Below, piece by piece: positions 29,611 through 44,600 of a DNA stretch of 64,000 bases. Each line of letters starts with the position of its first letter. Within the stretch, counting starts at the first letter, position 1. The translations under genes were made by a program, and so were the position numbers. Below the pieces are notes generated by a model. The model was not told the origin of the DNA. It made no database searches and was given only the letters and a program-made list of their open reading frames with translations. Source of the stretch: Trichoplax sp. H2 (lineage: Eukaryota > Placozoa > Uniplacotomia > Trichoplacea); NCBI GenBank assembly GCA_003344405.1, contig NOWV01000085.1, forward strand, positions 62,001-126,000. The letters run 5' to 3'.

Positions 29611-32600
29611 TTACATATTATAAGCAACATAAATAGGATTTAGACTATCTGACAAGAATCTATCTCTTAAATGCATTCTTTGCTTTTCACCGCGAGAGTT
29701 AATTGGAATAGTACCAGGATCGACTACCACAGCAACACCGACTACTACTTGGTGCTCATTTAATACAGCATTCGTTATTAGTGGGACCAAATCTAGAGCT
29801 ACGCTTTCGTCAAACTTGGTCTCGACTACAACCACTAATAGATTAGTCCACGTGAATAAAGCGCTGTTCGTTCAAAAATAAATAAAATCAAAATAGGTCC
29901 ATAATAACATTTGTAAATGCTAGACATCACTAATTGCTAATATCATCATGAATAATAATTATTTGGTTCTTACCAATCTCCAATAGCTGCATGACATCTA
30001 GATATCGTATTTTCAATATCGGAGGGATAATACCTCATATCACGCCAATATAAGGCTTCATCCATTGATCCCACCACGTGTATTGCTTCATGAATGGCTA
30101 AAATTGAATAGCACGATACCTCTTTAGTAATGTTCAGCAAACGCTGTATAATTATTTCGTTAGTAATATTCACTTGCGGTTATTATGATATCATGTGACG
30201 ATAAATTTATGAATTAGTATTACAAACCTCCGTCAGCTTCTATGAGCTCTGTCTTGTGAATAAAACCCAAATAGCCGGTACGTGCCCACGTCAATTGTGT
30301 ATCATCTCCGGCATTTAATTTGGCACGAAATCGACGATTATATGGTATTGGATTATCGCCATCTATATCAGCTTGACAAAAGTAGCCTTCAGAATTATGC
30401 TTTGAACTAACCCATATCTGCAACATAACATATATATACGCATAAAGTAAAATTGATGAATATTATATTAATGCCATATAAAGATAAACTATCATTCAAC
30501 TTACTTCTCCTAGTTCAGATAGACCACAAGAAACGCCTGTTTCTGGGTTAACTATGCAAACTTTAACTCCAGGAAGAATCTAGATTAAGCGATACATGCA
30601 TAAAATAATTACATTTTGGTGTTTCACAATGCTCTGAGATTATCAAATGTTACAGTCCTACATTTAATTTGACCATGAGATCAGTTCAAAGATCATAATC
30701 GAAATAGTTTAAATATCAATCAAACGTACCGTGCCGCTCTCGATAATACAGATACTATAGGGGCTACCCTTCTGAACAATTTTTATTCTGATGGTTCATA
30801 TAATTCAAGAAATATAAATTGATGCTAGTATTATACGACGCACTTGCTAAGCAATTCAATTTGATTCTCGCTTACCTATCATTTCTTAAAGCTCGTAAAT
30901 CTACATAAAGAGGCGACGGATCTGGACTGGATAAGCTCTATAATTAGTAGATGAAAATATTAATTTTAGAACGCATATAATATTAGTATACAGTTCTAAT
31001 CGTATAAACCTGTGAGCATAAGGCTGGGTTGGTACGACACCCAAACGTCGTCTTAACTGCTCTATTTGATAATCCTAAGCTTGAAAATAAAGCAGTGAAG
31101 ACTGAAATTAAAGAAGTACGAGGTCTTTCTTCCGCTACAACGACGCAGGAACGCAGCGAGGACAGGTTAATTCCTTTGCCCTACGAAACAAATTATTAAA
31201 AAAATATCGGTTAATTTATCAAGTAATCGAAAGAAAAGATCGGGTATCAGTAAGCAAGAATTTAAGCCTACCGAGAGGGTATTTATGGAATTAGAACATT
31301 CTTTAATGCATCCATCTAGTACCGCATAAGATACAAACGTATCTCGTACTTTGATGAGAAATAAATATAGGAGTATTCATTAGCGATTAAGCTGTAATAT
31401 CGTCATGATATCTTTTTGTAATTGCGTTAGTTACCTTTGTATTGACTTATGGCCATAAGCCATAGTGTAGGATTCAATTCAACGTCACTTGGAGATATCA
31501 ATATAGTGTGATGGCCAGAATATATACTAGTAGATCAGCCAATAAAGCAAAGATGATTAATGGACAAAGCTATCTGGTAAAATGTGCTACCGAATCGTAT
31601 GTGACAGACGTACCTACTAAGACACCACATTACTAAGCCGTAACCACAGTAAGGATCAACACAAATGGCTACCTGACGAGATGGATACAACTCACAAGCT
31701 ATTTTATGTGAGTGACATATAGAGCCCGCAGCTTCATGTGACATCTACATAAAGTCAAAAATTATCACTGAATAAGTTTACGTGTCACTACAATATCAAA
31801 TTTTTACGATACATATATTATAACATACTTTTATTCCCACCAATATCCCATTTGTTGTTACACCAAAATCTAAATAGGCGGTTGAATGAGATGATTGCGA
31901 TTGATAGAATTCTTGCAAGCGGCCTTTTACGGGTGCATCAGTATCTACCATTGACGGCCATAATCTGTGCGGTACTACGGTTTCTGCATCCTAATTTACA
32001 AATTGAAGGAATATACTCATAAATATCGATTCTTATAGTTATGTAAGTGAGGATAAGTAACTTATTAGTACCTTGGATCTTAGTATCTTGATAATATTAT
32101 GATTAGATAAGATAACATCACTTTTACTAGTATCCACAACCATTTTTACAGTTGGAAGGGTAAATGCAACATTTTGAGGATGTGGTGGACGTATTGGAAC
32201 AGGAATTAAACCTAAGGGCGATACACCATAGGTAACATCAACTTTACAAAATCTGCTTGTAGGAGGTATTTAGAAATTTATGATCTTATGAAGCAACTAA
32301 ACATACCGATATAGAAGCAAGCGAAGAAGGAGGCAATCAAATCAATTCCTAAAACAAACGGATATTTGAAAACACATTAATTTAGGACGGGAATGCTTTC
32401 ACTTGGAAATTAGTTGATCAGGAAAAGCTAAAATACCAGGAGGATATATTAGTGCTGCATGTTGACCAGCTGTGAGCCCACTTTTTTCCAACAAGATTGC
32501 AATTTTCTCAGCCTTGCGATGAAGCTGTAGACAAGTTACACTTGCGATAGCGGTTCCCTAAATAGGTTAATTAACTAATTAACTTTGTAAAAAGTAGTGT

Positions 32601-35600
32601 ATGCTATATTTATTATTTTTTCGCGATCATGGGTATTACGGTCTCAATTTGTCATTAATGTCATGTGTAGAGTGCCATTTAAGATTATTAACTATTTACC
32701 TTTCCGGACAGTAAGGTAAATATGACATCATCTGGTGATTGTGCGGCTCGAACTCTTAAATATTCTGCTAGATAGATTGTCTATAAAATATAGTTATATC
32801 TTCATTTAGTACTAGATGACCATGTACCTGATATATTGAAAATTTTAATAAAGCTTTACTTCATTTTCTAGGATTTCAAGTGATCGCCCTTCGGAAATAA
32901 TAGGCGATGTGATACCTCCTCGACCTAAGTAGCCAATAATCTTTAGTAAGACAATTATGCAATCAAGGTAGTAATTATATGTTATCAATAATTAAACTAC
33001 TAAGAGAAATAGTTGATAATCTAGCTTATTGTAGAATCAAAAATTTAGCTTTACCTCTTGCTCTCTTATTAGCGATCGGCATATTGGGGATACAGCTAAA
33101 AATGTTTTAATAGAAATTAACGTATAGATGCAGCTACATTGGTAAACACTATATATTTCGCACGATAGTTGATGCGTAAATAGCAATTATTAATGTATAA
33201 TAGTAACCTATGAGGACACATAAGGACGCAGCATGGATGAAGCATTCCTTCAAAGAATCGCTGTTTCGTCTCATAAACGTCAACAAAACCATCTTTACTC
33301 TGGTATACATGCAAATGCAAAAGTTTGTTGTTAGTCAATTATAAAATAACCCGAAAGTAGATTAATATACAATCTAGCGAATAATACGGTGTTAAGCATA
33401 CAGTAGGTAACGTGTTAGCTGGAACCAAAAGAAAACCGTAAATATTGACCTAGAAAATGGATCATTAAAATTACTTGCATAATAATTCATAGCTCAAGAT
33501 AGACGAAATCAAGAAAGACTTACGTCATGAATTTTGTCGACACATGGCATAACTCTACTCATCCATTGAAATCCCTAGTGGTAAATATACTAATTATTTT
33601 TCGGTCTAAAATGTTGCTAGTTTGTAGTATCAATGTCTAAAAACTACACACACATTTTTTAGCTTTATTTAGGACTATTAATCCTTGTAGTAATCTAACC
33701 TCGTCCTCCGTGGAGTCAGTCTTTTGTTCGGCTACAACAATAATTCTTTCATCATAGTAAACAGTAGTGGAGAAAACAGCAATTCTGTAATAATAAATAG
33801 CAAAAATTTTGGTAATAGCATTAAGGGCAAGGTCAATATTATTATCGTTTCTCACCTTCCAAGATGTACATAGCTAGAGGGAGAAACAGCTAGGATAGTA
33901 GCTATAACATCATCAGTGTTGTGACGTCTATTACTGACGGTCATTAACCCATTGCGATTTCCGCAAACAAATATCACATTGCTCTTCGTAATATCAACGT
34001 TCAATAGCAAGCACGATTAAGGATTCGAGTAATAACCTGATCTAAGTAAAAAACGATACAGATCAACTTACCGGTCCTAAAAACCCTAAAAGGCCTGAAC
34101 GAACGTAAGTTTGTTGGGTAATAGCTTGATTCCTGTCGTTTAAGGGAGTTACCTGAAAGAAAAAGATTTTTTAGACACGATATAATTAATATCGTTTACG
34201 CATCAGCTATATATTACTATCGCACAGCTTTAAACTCCTACGCGTATACATATCCGTGCTTATTTTTATACACGTAGTACATACTTCAAATACGTGCTTT
34301 GATTTTCCTGGAAGTTTAAAGTAGCCATTGCCAGTAGTCCTACCGGATAAGCAGATTTCACCTATTTCATCGACGCGACATAAATTTGGCAATCCATCGA
34401 TTTTTAAAACTGCTACGGAGCCTATACATTTATAACCCATTATTGATAAATTTAAAATATTACATTATATGCTCAAAAAACAACGCAACAATACTTTATC
34501 ACGTACCAGTTGGAATAACTGGGCCTAAATCCTGTAGAGTCAAAGACGTAAGGGAACCTGCGTTTTCCACACGCACTGCACCATCACTTAAAGCACTAAG
34601 AGACATAATTCCTCGGCCTGTCACTGCCGCTCGACTGAATGGTCTAATGTTAGTAAAGTATCGAATACATAGATTATTATTTAGGCAAAAATCAAGTACT
34701 CAAGAAAATGATGGTGTCCTCTTTTGCTACAATAATTTAGCAAAATCAGTAGCCGCTGTTTAAATTTGGATGGATCATTACCCTCTTATAGATACTGTTA
34801 ATGTCTCTGTTGAATAGGCACATGTAGACAATGACTCGGCTCGTAAACCGCTATTTTCAAATTCATCAAGGAAAGCGTCACAGGCGGCTAAGGACCCTTC
34901 GTTTTAATCAATGTGTCATTAATATTTATGTGTTGAATACGATGAAAGTGTTGATGGCAAATATTAATTTTGCAGTACTAACAAGGATTTTGTCCATCCG
35001 CAACAAGAAGCATCCGTAAGTTACTAAGGTTAATTGACAAAGGTACTGTGTCTCTTTGCCTAGCGAGAACAGCTACTTGCAAAATTCTAGCAGATGTGAT
35101 CGCATACTTTGCTAAAAATAAGGTGCATGTAATTTAATTAAAAGAGAACATCAACAAGTAATATTAACAATAGTATGCATAAGCAACAGTTACTGACCAC
35201 CAAATTTAGAGCAGACTGATAACCACTCCAGTGGATGATGATACCCCATTGGTGATGTGTTTGGTATTTGAATAATATGCATTCCGTTCACGAGGGGCTA
35301 ATAATGTAAGCGCATATTGTAACGTAAGTAATAATCTCTGAACACACGTGAATATTGTTAGCTCTCTACTTACCATAATAATGCTATGCCATAATCCAAC
35401 TCCTCTTCGGTAATCAATTGTGCAGATAGTTGTCTCCACTTTATGAAATAGAAGTAAATAGTAAAAATTAAAAATTATTGTAATGCCTTCACCTAATTTA
35501 GTATTACTACTAACATCTAACGAATGCTACGACGCTATAAATTGTAAACTTTTTCATGGAATGAGATGGCAGGTAGGCTTTGAACAATAGTAATAACTAA

Positions 35601-38600
35601 TGAACGTACCTTCTTTTGAAGATGTGGGCGATCGGTATGCGCATAAGCTATTAAGTACTCGAACATGGCTTAACATACAAGCTCTGGATACAATAGCTCC
35701 CATAACGGAACCATCTTTATCGACCGTATACTAATAAAATTCAGTAAATTCATTATATAAATTTAGTAAAACGTGTGCTCTAGATTTGCAAGATACTATC
35801 TTTAAATAATCCATACAACTTTTAAAAAGTAATTTTTTTAGATAAGACAATAAACTTTTGATTCATTTTAGCGTCTCAATATTTGAGAGGCAGAGCGCAA
35901 ATTACAAACCTCAATATGTGATACAATATCCGGGGACTGTCTATCAATATTAGGTGGAATCCAATTTTTAGTCGGTTTTTGTAAATGATCTATACTTTGC
36001 CAATTCATGATCGGCCATCCTATATTTTTGTATAATATAAAGTTGATTGAATATAGGTAAACTATAAAATGATTGACAATACTATTTTGTATCCATGTTG
36101 TGAAATATATTTTATAATTTGAGAATAGTACGATCGTTACCTTTAAAGCTAATATTAACACTACTATCATCTTTGTCCCTCGGTAAAGATTTTAAACAAG
36201 ATTCACTAGTGAGAACTACAGAAACTGAACACTGCCTCAATAAGAAACCTTTCTGGGCAATTCCGGGTTCCTGAATTATAAAACAAAAGTAAACAGAAAG
36301 AATAGTAGATGAATAAATATTGCAATTTAATTATATCTATCTTTTATTTATTGATACAACAGTACTGAAAATGCTCACAGAATTTAAAAATTTATTTATA
36401 GAACTGTAAATATCTACTTAATTCCTTAATAGAACCTATTTAGGGATAGTAATCGAATTAACGATTAATATTAAATCTACTACTTATTATCAGGGAATTT
36501 TAAATAATTTCCTAATTTATTCACTCACATTTTTACTATCAGGTGGCTCAATGGCAATTGGGACTAAATTAGCCAAAAGGCAGGCAAAGAATCCAACAGC
36601 GAAGCTATCTGCTTGATGAGAAGGAAACGCTAGCGCTACCTGTTATCAATGAGTATTCGTTTTGTTATATAATTCTGAAATGGTATAAATTATAAGCAAA
36701 CAAATATAGACGAATCATACTCTATCTCCAGGATTTAAATCGTCGCCATTTCGGGTTTTAAATTTTGTAACAAGGTTATACGCAAGCTTGTGACATTTAG
36801 TGAATAACTTGCCTAGAAAATCGTATTTATCAGAAATCGAAAGTCAAAAACAATTTCTTTGCACTTTTTACAGTATATCTCTTTGTGTAATTACCGTAAG
36901 TCAGAGTATTGACCACTTTATCATTTTTGTCGAGTGTACTCATAAAAGGACATTTCGCTAGCACATTACCATAGTGATATAGTGCATCTTCGGGGCTATC
37001 GGGTTGGTTTGATTGAAGTTTCTGCATGTGATATTCAAATATTAGAAAATACTAGTATGTCAGATGAACTTTCAACACTACCTAAAAATTCTTGCATGGT
37101 TTAGATAATTGCCTCGTAGACTAAAATGATAAAATTTTAGAACCTTTAGACTTCCTCCATTGGCTGGCTTCATAAATTGGCCTTCTGGCTTGATGGCACT
37201 TGGGTTTACCGGCAATGGTTGAACTGAAACATAAGTATTAAGTATGCAATTAACATTGAGTAATTCATAAATATACTTGTATTCGGATTCCTTAAGCATT
37301 AATTGGCGTATTAGATTATCAATCTACTAAAACATCTTAAATCTATTTTAGTTGCCTTTTGCACCTTCCATATCAGTGTCTCCAAAATCAGCCAGTATCT
37401 CATTCTTTTTAGGTCTCTGTAGTAAATTGAATTTATAATCAACTATTAACGATGTAACAAGCAAGCATGTTATGTAAAAGCTTTTATACCTTTAACGTAT
37501 CAACAAGTTTTTTGATCTTGGTTGACACGTTCATTCCTAGTCAATAAATAGGATAATTTCAGAGATACCTAACGAAGTAATTTTAAGTGGATAAATGACC
37601 ATCATACCTGGACCTGGTTGAAAATTTGAGAGTTGAGAACTTTCTTTTTTCGCATTACTAGGAGGACCATTTAAGAGTAATTGATTTGGTCGCCGGCCTA
37701 AATGAATTTGTATATATAATACAAAAAGTAAATGCCTCAAATTCAAAACATATAGGTGGAATCCAAAATTATGTTCGTACATCTTACTAAATGATAAATA
37801 ACTAAAGTATAAAATAGTCTTACTGTACCTCCATCTAATCTTCTTTCAGATTGTATAAATTCCATCGCTTCTTTTGGAACATTACTTAGAACAGATTGCA
37901 TAGCTTCGGTTCTATGTTCTTAAGAGTAGCAAAATTGTGTAATAAAAAAATGTTATGTTTAAGTGTTATACGTAGTAATCAAATGGACACTTTTTAAAAG
38001 CGACAAAATTTCGCCTCAAAAATGTGATTACTTTTACTAGAGTTTAATGGAATTGTTGGTTCTTTCTTCTGTTTGTAATGTTGTTTACGGTGACCTATAA
38101 AATTATAACGAAGTAGCTTAGTTGATAGGACGTCCGCAGTGATAACTATAGGGCCAGAACAGATATAATGAAAGTATTATTTAAACGTTAATACAGTATT
38201 ATTCACCTCCGCTTTTGTATTCGTGGCTACTATTTGATGAATATATTTTTTCACTTTTTGATTGAGGTTTCGGTTCTACCTCAAGGCCATGATAAGATCT
38301 ACGTTCAGCAGCAGCTGCTGCAACGATTGCTGCGGCTATTGATTTAAAGGAATGATGTTAGCTTAAAACAATTGGGTAGTATATATATATATGTATATTT
38401 ATATTATTTAGATTATCAGTCAAAATCGAAGAGCATGTATGCAAATCAGAAACGGATATACATATTCTAAAATGATGATTTTTTAGGTTAAACGTCAGAG
38501 ACATATTACCACTTAGGGGCGTATTATTAGGAGCAGAATGGGATGTTTTCAATTTGGCTGAAGCAGCAGAGTTTACATTGATTTTTAGAAGTAAATTTTA

Positions 38601-41600
38601 GTTAATTGCAGCAGCATCAATTTAGAGCAGCAATCTAAAGAGCAGCGTTAAATTTTTATCATTTAAGCTCACATTGCGATTGAGTAGAATTTCTACTAGA
38701 TTGCGTATGCCGATGATGATGATTTTTATTGCTTTGATGTCCAGCTAATAAAAATAACGCAATTAATTTGCTTTTTCACCAAGCTTTGGATATAGCATAA
38801 TTCAGGTGTCTACAAGTTATTGTCCAACTGCGCAATATCGAAGCGCCAAGCTAGCGAAATATAAGACTGACTAGTTACTAATTAGGCTTACGTCCTAGTT
38901 CGGTACTGATTCTCTGTGATAATTTGGGATCCATCTTGGTTGCTCTAATCTGTTTGCTATCGTCGGGAGCTTTTTAATTTATAAAATATCAGAAGTTAGT
39001 ATATGAAGTTTTATTCAGCCAAAATAAAATTCCCGCTCGAGTTTAATGAAAAGCAACAGCGATTAGTATACACGATGTCCTCAGTTATAACATAAGGGAA
39101 TTACTTACGTCCTATATCTGAAATACTTTTTGGAGGTGTTCCACTTATTTTCGAATGCCTGGCTTGAATACCGTCATCTAGAAAATAGTATTATATTAAT
39201 TTAACTATGGCAGAAAATAGTTTACAAATCGTGAAGAAAGCGTATTGACATCTGCTTAACAGCTGTACTACTGTACTTGTAATTTTCTATAATACTTGCA
39301 GATTATAAAATGAGATCAGCATAAAGACATTGTTCCTTCTTTCATAGATAAGATTACGTAAATACGCACCTTGTCCCCGAGGGTATCCACTTGCAGGGGT
39401 ACCTGGAGTAGTTGGGGTAGTTATTATTTTACTCGTAGCATCTCTACCAAATTCTGTTTCAATCTTGGCACCTGGAGGATACCTCGGTTTACTTGCAGCA
39501 AATCTACTATCGGCTGCGCTGCTATCGCCGTGACTATTTGGGTTTCTACTATAATTATCATTATCCTTAAGTTTATTTACGCGACTGCTTGGACGACCTG
39601 GTGTATCTACAGTTGGGTCTTTTCTATTAGCAGCGCTACTATGTCCTTGGGCTTTATCAAATGGCAAATCAGCTTTGCTAGGGCTAGCTAGCCGGCTTGA
39701 GACTGTAATAAATATTATATGATTGGAATGAATAATTTTAAAAAAATTAGTTGCGTGTTATAGGCGTAGCAAGGACTAGTTCATAACTGAGTTTACAGAT
39801 CGCTACAGATAGGATTGTACATGTAGTATCGACTAATTTATTACCAGTTGATATATTATCTCGAATTTACCTTGTAATATGAACATATCATAAATATAGA
39901 GTAGATTAGATAATCGCTAAGATGCATTTATGATTACGTAATGAAACTGTAGGATACTGTAGAGAGAAGATTTAATCTCTACAGTGTCTTAAAGTTTTAT
40001 GCCCATAGTTCATGTAGACAATGTCTATTTTATGTTCTGATTTATTTATTAACCCTGCAGTATTTATATATCTGTAGTAGATTAATCAATCGCTACGATA
40101 CCTTTATTAGTGCATAATAACAGTACAGTTATATTTATACTTACAATCATTATCAGTTGCCCTTCGTTGAAAAGGGGATAATATTTTCGCTTTTTTCTTT
40201 TCGTATCCTTTGGCTGTAATATATCCTGCAGATCGATTAATGCAGCATTAGTACGCATAGAAACGGATGATTTTCTGTGTAAACAATGAACAATCTTGTA
40301 TTTATTTATCAGAAGGGCGATCATACACAAAACATTATTGAGAGTTTACGGAAAATCTTGTACTAGACCATATGTGTTAGATAGTTGAAGAGTAAGTATT
40401 GTCTGATGGACATTGTACATATCCGATAATAATACACATAGAATTCAATAACAATTAAGAAAAAAATAATTTCACAAGATATGCAATATGTCAACTAAAA
40501 CAAGACCATGATAGACAAGCCATGTTAATAATTCGTGACAAGATTGATTTTTCCTGATGATTATTCAGTGGGAAGGTCATAAATCTAGTAACTTTTACGC
40601 TCGTATAGGCTTTATATAATTCATTTCTTGATATGATGTACGAATATTATTTCAATACAATTTTCGGCTAGTTATGAATTTTACGATACAATTGATCATC
40701 GAAGAAAAAATAGACTGTACTTCATGATTACGCTTCTTAGATTTGAATATTGCCTGAGGGTAATTTCGGGTGTCATAGGCATTGTCATTGGACACAATGT
40801 TTACAAATGGTTAATTCATATCGATTGAGAAGAATTATTCCTATCGACATAGAATGGGTTAGTTTAAAATCATCGCTATCATCTTGGTTTCTATTAGCAG
40901 TTTGGTGCTATTTAAATGTGTTACTGTATCGTCGATTACATCATATTACCTTTCTCATCTACAAGTTGATGATCACTACATCATTTAAGCAGACAGAAGA
41001 GAGAATGATTAGTAGTCCTCTTGGATTCAATCGAATGTGGGGAATTTTTTGTGGATTACGTTATCAATGCCTTGATATGGGAAAAAGTTGACGACATTTT
41101 ATTTATTCGAGTCTTGTCTTTCATGTTAAGTGAAGCATGAAATATTTATGATGAAAAATATGGAGAAATAGCATTGTATACCACGGTGTTGCAAAGGCCG
41201 GAAGTAGGAAAATTGGCAATGCCTTTACATTTACTTTCTGATTATGTAGTTCTTATGGGCACTGTAAACTTTAGAGAGAAGGAATCCTTGTTACATTATT
41301 GTATATTACTCTCAGAAAACTTTCTAAAGGGTTAACAACATGTTGACAAAGGGTTTGGTTGTTGGCGCTAGGCGGGGGGCTATAGTAACTCCTCGGCCAT
41401 GCACTGCGGGGAGAAAAATCTCCATATCCTTTGATACCTATCAATCCACTGAAAATGATGTTTATGGCTCCTTTGTACATTGAGTTTTATTATTTATCAA
41501 AACAAGTTAGCTGTAGAAAAAGTGAAATACATCCAAGTACACAGTAAAGGGAGATTAAGCAGTGGCGGATAGATAGCATGGTCCACCGTGATTTAATCAA

Positions 41601-44600
41601 ACCGAGGTGAAATAATAAATTCGGTGGCGAATAAGCTCTCAGGAAACAGGAGTTTAATCCATCACGTAGAAAAATAAAATGAATCACATCAGTGATCGAA
41701 GTTTTCATCGATCTCATGCCATTTGTGTTTACAATAGATCAATCATTGCATTAAGATAAAAGCTAAGATAACGATGAAATCAATCGCTATCTAGTATATC
41801 TAGATTAGGTTTATTGTTGAGATTGAGATATCTATCGATCATTCTAATCTAACGTCTCCGAGATAGATAACGACGATAATTATACTGCATATATTAAAAT
41901 TGTTGTTATTATTGCTAATCTATTTCATCACCGTGTAAGGCAGTCTTCAGTCGATATACAAGAGAGTGAAAAGACGTTGATCTCGTTATTAGACAAAGTG
42001 ATTCAAAAAGAGTAAAAATAGAATACTCAATAGCGATTAATAGGATCAAAAATAGAGGAATTAATTTGCATTTAGGGCGATATCGAGCTATGATCTTAAG
42101 CGTAAAGAGAAAGATATGATGATTACTGTTTTCTATTTTCATCATTGCGTCGTATTTTGTCCTTAGGCTAATAATAACTTGATTGACAATTCTCTAACGA
42201 TTAAAATGAATGATGCTCTAACGAGTCTAATCTGTAGTTAAAAAGTAGATTGAAAGTTTTACTTCCTGAAACCGGTAATGCCTACGCGTATACGAATAAT
42301 AAAATGGCCTATAAGGGTAAACTAGCAATATTCATACTAGAAAAATCCTCTTCAACAGTAGGCTATGGCTATTAGATCGAAGATGAAACTGTCTTGATCA
42401 ACTTGAGAATCGTTATAAAGCAACAAATGAAAGGAATGAAAGAAAAAATTGAAGTTTGATGGAGCAAGTTTACTTGTCTTAGCGAAGGGATTACATCAAT
42501 CACCGTCAAGGTGGATCATTGATTATTTTCTTAATATTTAAAAGTATATCTTATAGTTGTAAGAATCAAAAGTGGTATTTCCTGGACGAGAGATAGCTGT
42601 AGGCTTGGGTCAATTTAAAATTCGATGGGATCGATTAAGGGGAAAGAGATTATTATTCCCAGCGCGATGAAAAGTAAACGTTTATATGAAGAGATGAGTT
42701 ATTAATTCATGAGGTGTTGGCTGAAAGGAAATGAATACTATTAAATCTTTTCACTTATCACTATCATCAAGGTTAAAGAGTAACAGGAAATTGGATGTCT
42801 GCAGAATTGCAAGCTTTTGAAATACTCGATGGGACTTATTACAGAGAGACATGGCAGAAGTAAAAACGCTTAATAGTAATGAGGCTATCGTCATCTTTAT
42901 GCCCAACATTTAATCAGCAGTCAGTTCTATATTACTGTATATTATTAATAACGATAGGCCTCAAATACTTGTAATATGGATAACTCGACCCATAATTAGA
43001 GGAGTAGGTAGAGTACATGTTGACAGATCCATTGGTTACTACTTGATAATTAGACAGTATAAACGGAATGAAAATGTTCATCATTCAACCAAGATTGCTC
43101 GTATACCCGCTATTAAAACAAAGCTAGCATTTGTTGCTTATAACATGATTTAATAAGGAGTAGAGTATACTCGTTTGTAAATAAACCTGATCAATTGCAA
43201 AGACTTGATCTTTCATCAAAGATGCTTGTACTGTACTGCGAGAGAAATATTTCGATCACAAGTAGAGCTAATAGAATAAGATTGATTGGAAATACTTGTT
43301 TTATCGTGATTAAGTAAGTGATGTACCGGAAAAATAATATTAAAATTACAAGTTAATAGAATAAGATATATTGAGAATACTTGTTCCGTCATGATTAGGT
43401 AAGTGATGTACCGGAAAAGCAATATGACAATCACAAGTAGAATTATTAGAGTAAGATTGATTGGAAATGCTTGCTCGGTTATAATTAGGTACTGTAAATT
43501 ATGTCCCGGAAAAGCAATATTACAATAACAAACAGTCATTTTGGCCGAAAGATCGAATGGCGATGCTTGCTTCTCCATGATTAAGTACAGTAATCTCAGA
43601 AAGGAATTAGACCGTCATAATTTAATCAATAGTAAAGTAAATGTAAAGTTCTCCATCGATTGGAAACACTTACTCCTCCATCCTTGAGTGATCGATGTAT
43701 GGGTCAGAAACCGAAGCGACATGATTCAATCAGTCGTAGAATAAATGTCGAAAGTTTTCCATTGATTAGAGATACTTGCTCCTTCATTATTTAATCAGCA
43801 GTAGAGCACATGTCTGTAGATTTTGATCAATTGCATGTACTTGCTACTGGATGGTTAGACAGTAGAATGCCTCATTCTTAAAATTGTTGTCACTATTGGA
43901 ATTAGGTAGATTGTATACAATAGCTCATAGGAAAATGCTTACACTTTGGCTCCTTTAATATGTCTAATATTATGTCATCAACGTTCATTGATCTCGGCTA
44001 AAAAGGGAAAAATCTTTGTTGATAGTATAATTCTTCTTTCTATTTGTACAATTTGTTACTATGATTTTGTATATTAGCAAGTATTCTTGCAGCGTTAATT
44101 ACTACAGTAGAATCTTAATTTGGATCCTGTACCTATTTCCTTCTCCTGGCACAAATTGCGCTGCGTTGTTGTAGATAAAAGATGATATTTCCATGAACAT
44201 TAAGATTAGTCAATTAATTGATCAATCAATTAATTATTCCTGTATTCCTTTATACTGCGATAGAATCATAATTTGAATTGTTACTGTACTACCATTTCCT
44301 AAATCATAATTTAGATCTTATTACCATTTCCTTCTCCTAGCATAAATTGCGCTGTGTTGTTGTGGATAAACGATGATTAGAATCCTAATTTAGATCTTAT
44401 TACTACTTCCTTCTCCTAGCACAAATTGCGCCGCGCTATTATGGATAAAAGATGATCAACCTATGAATTAGTCGATTAATTAATTAATCGATCAATCATT
44501 CTTCTTGCACTGTATATGATGCTATAATCATAATTGGGTTCTTATTCAGAATCTTATGGCTACTTCCATTACCTAGCATTACTTGATTACATCATTTAAA

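Noticed and set aside
40750-41091. Plus-strand 113-codon open frame as an intron-nested gene
   Set aside because: It lacks a recognisable domain, and the most hydrophobic segments lie in competing frames; it is inside DIP2 intron 1 with no splice support.
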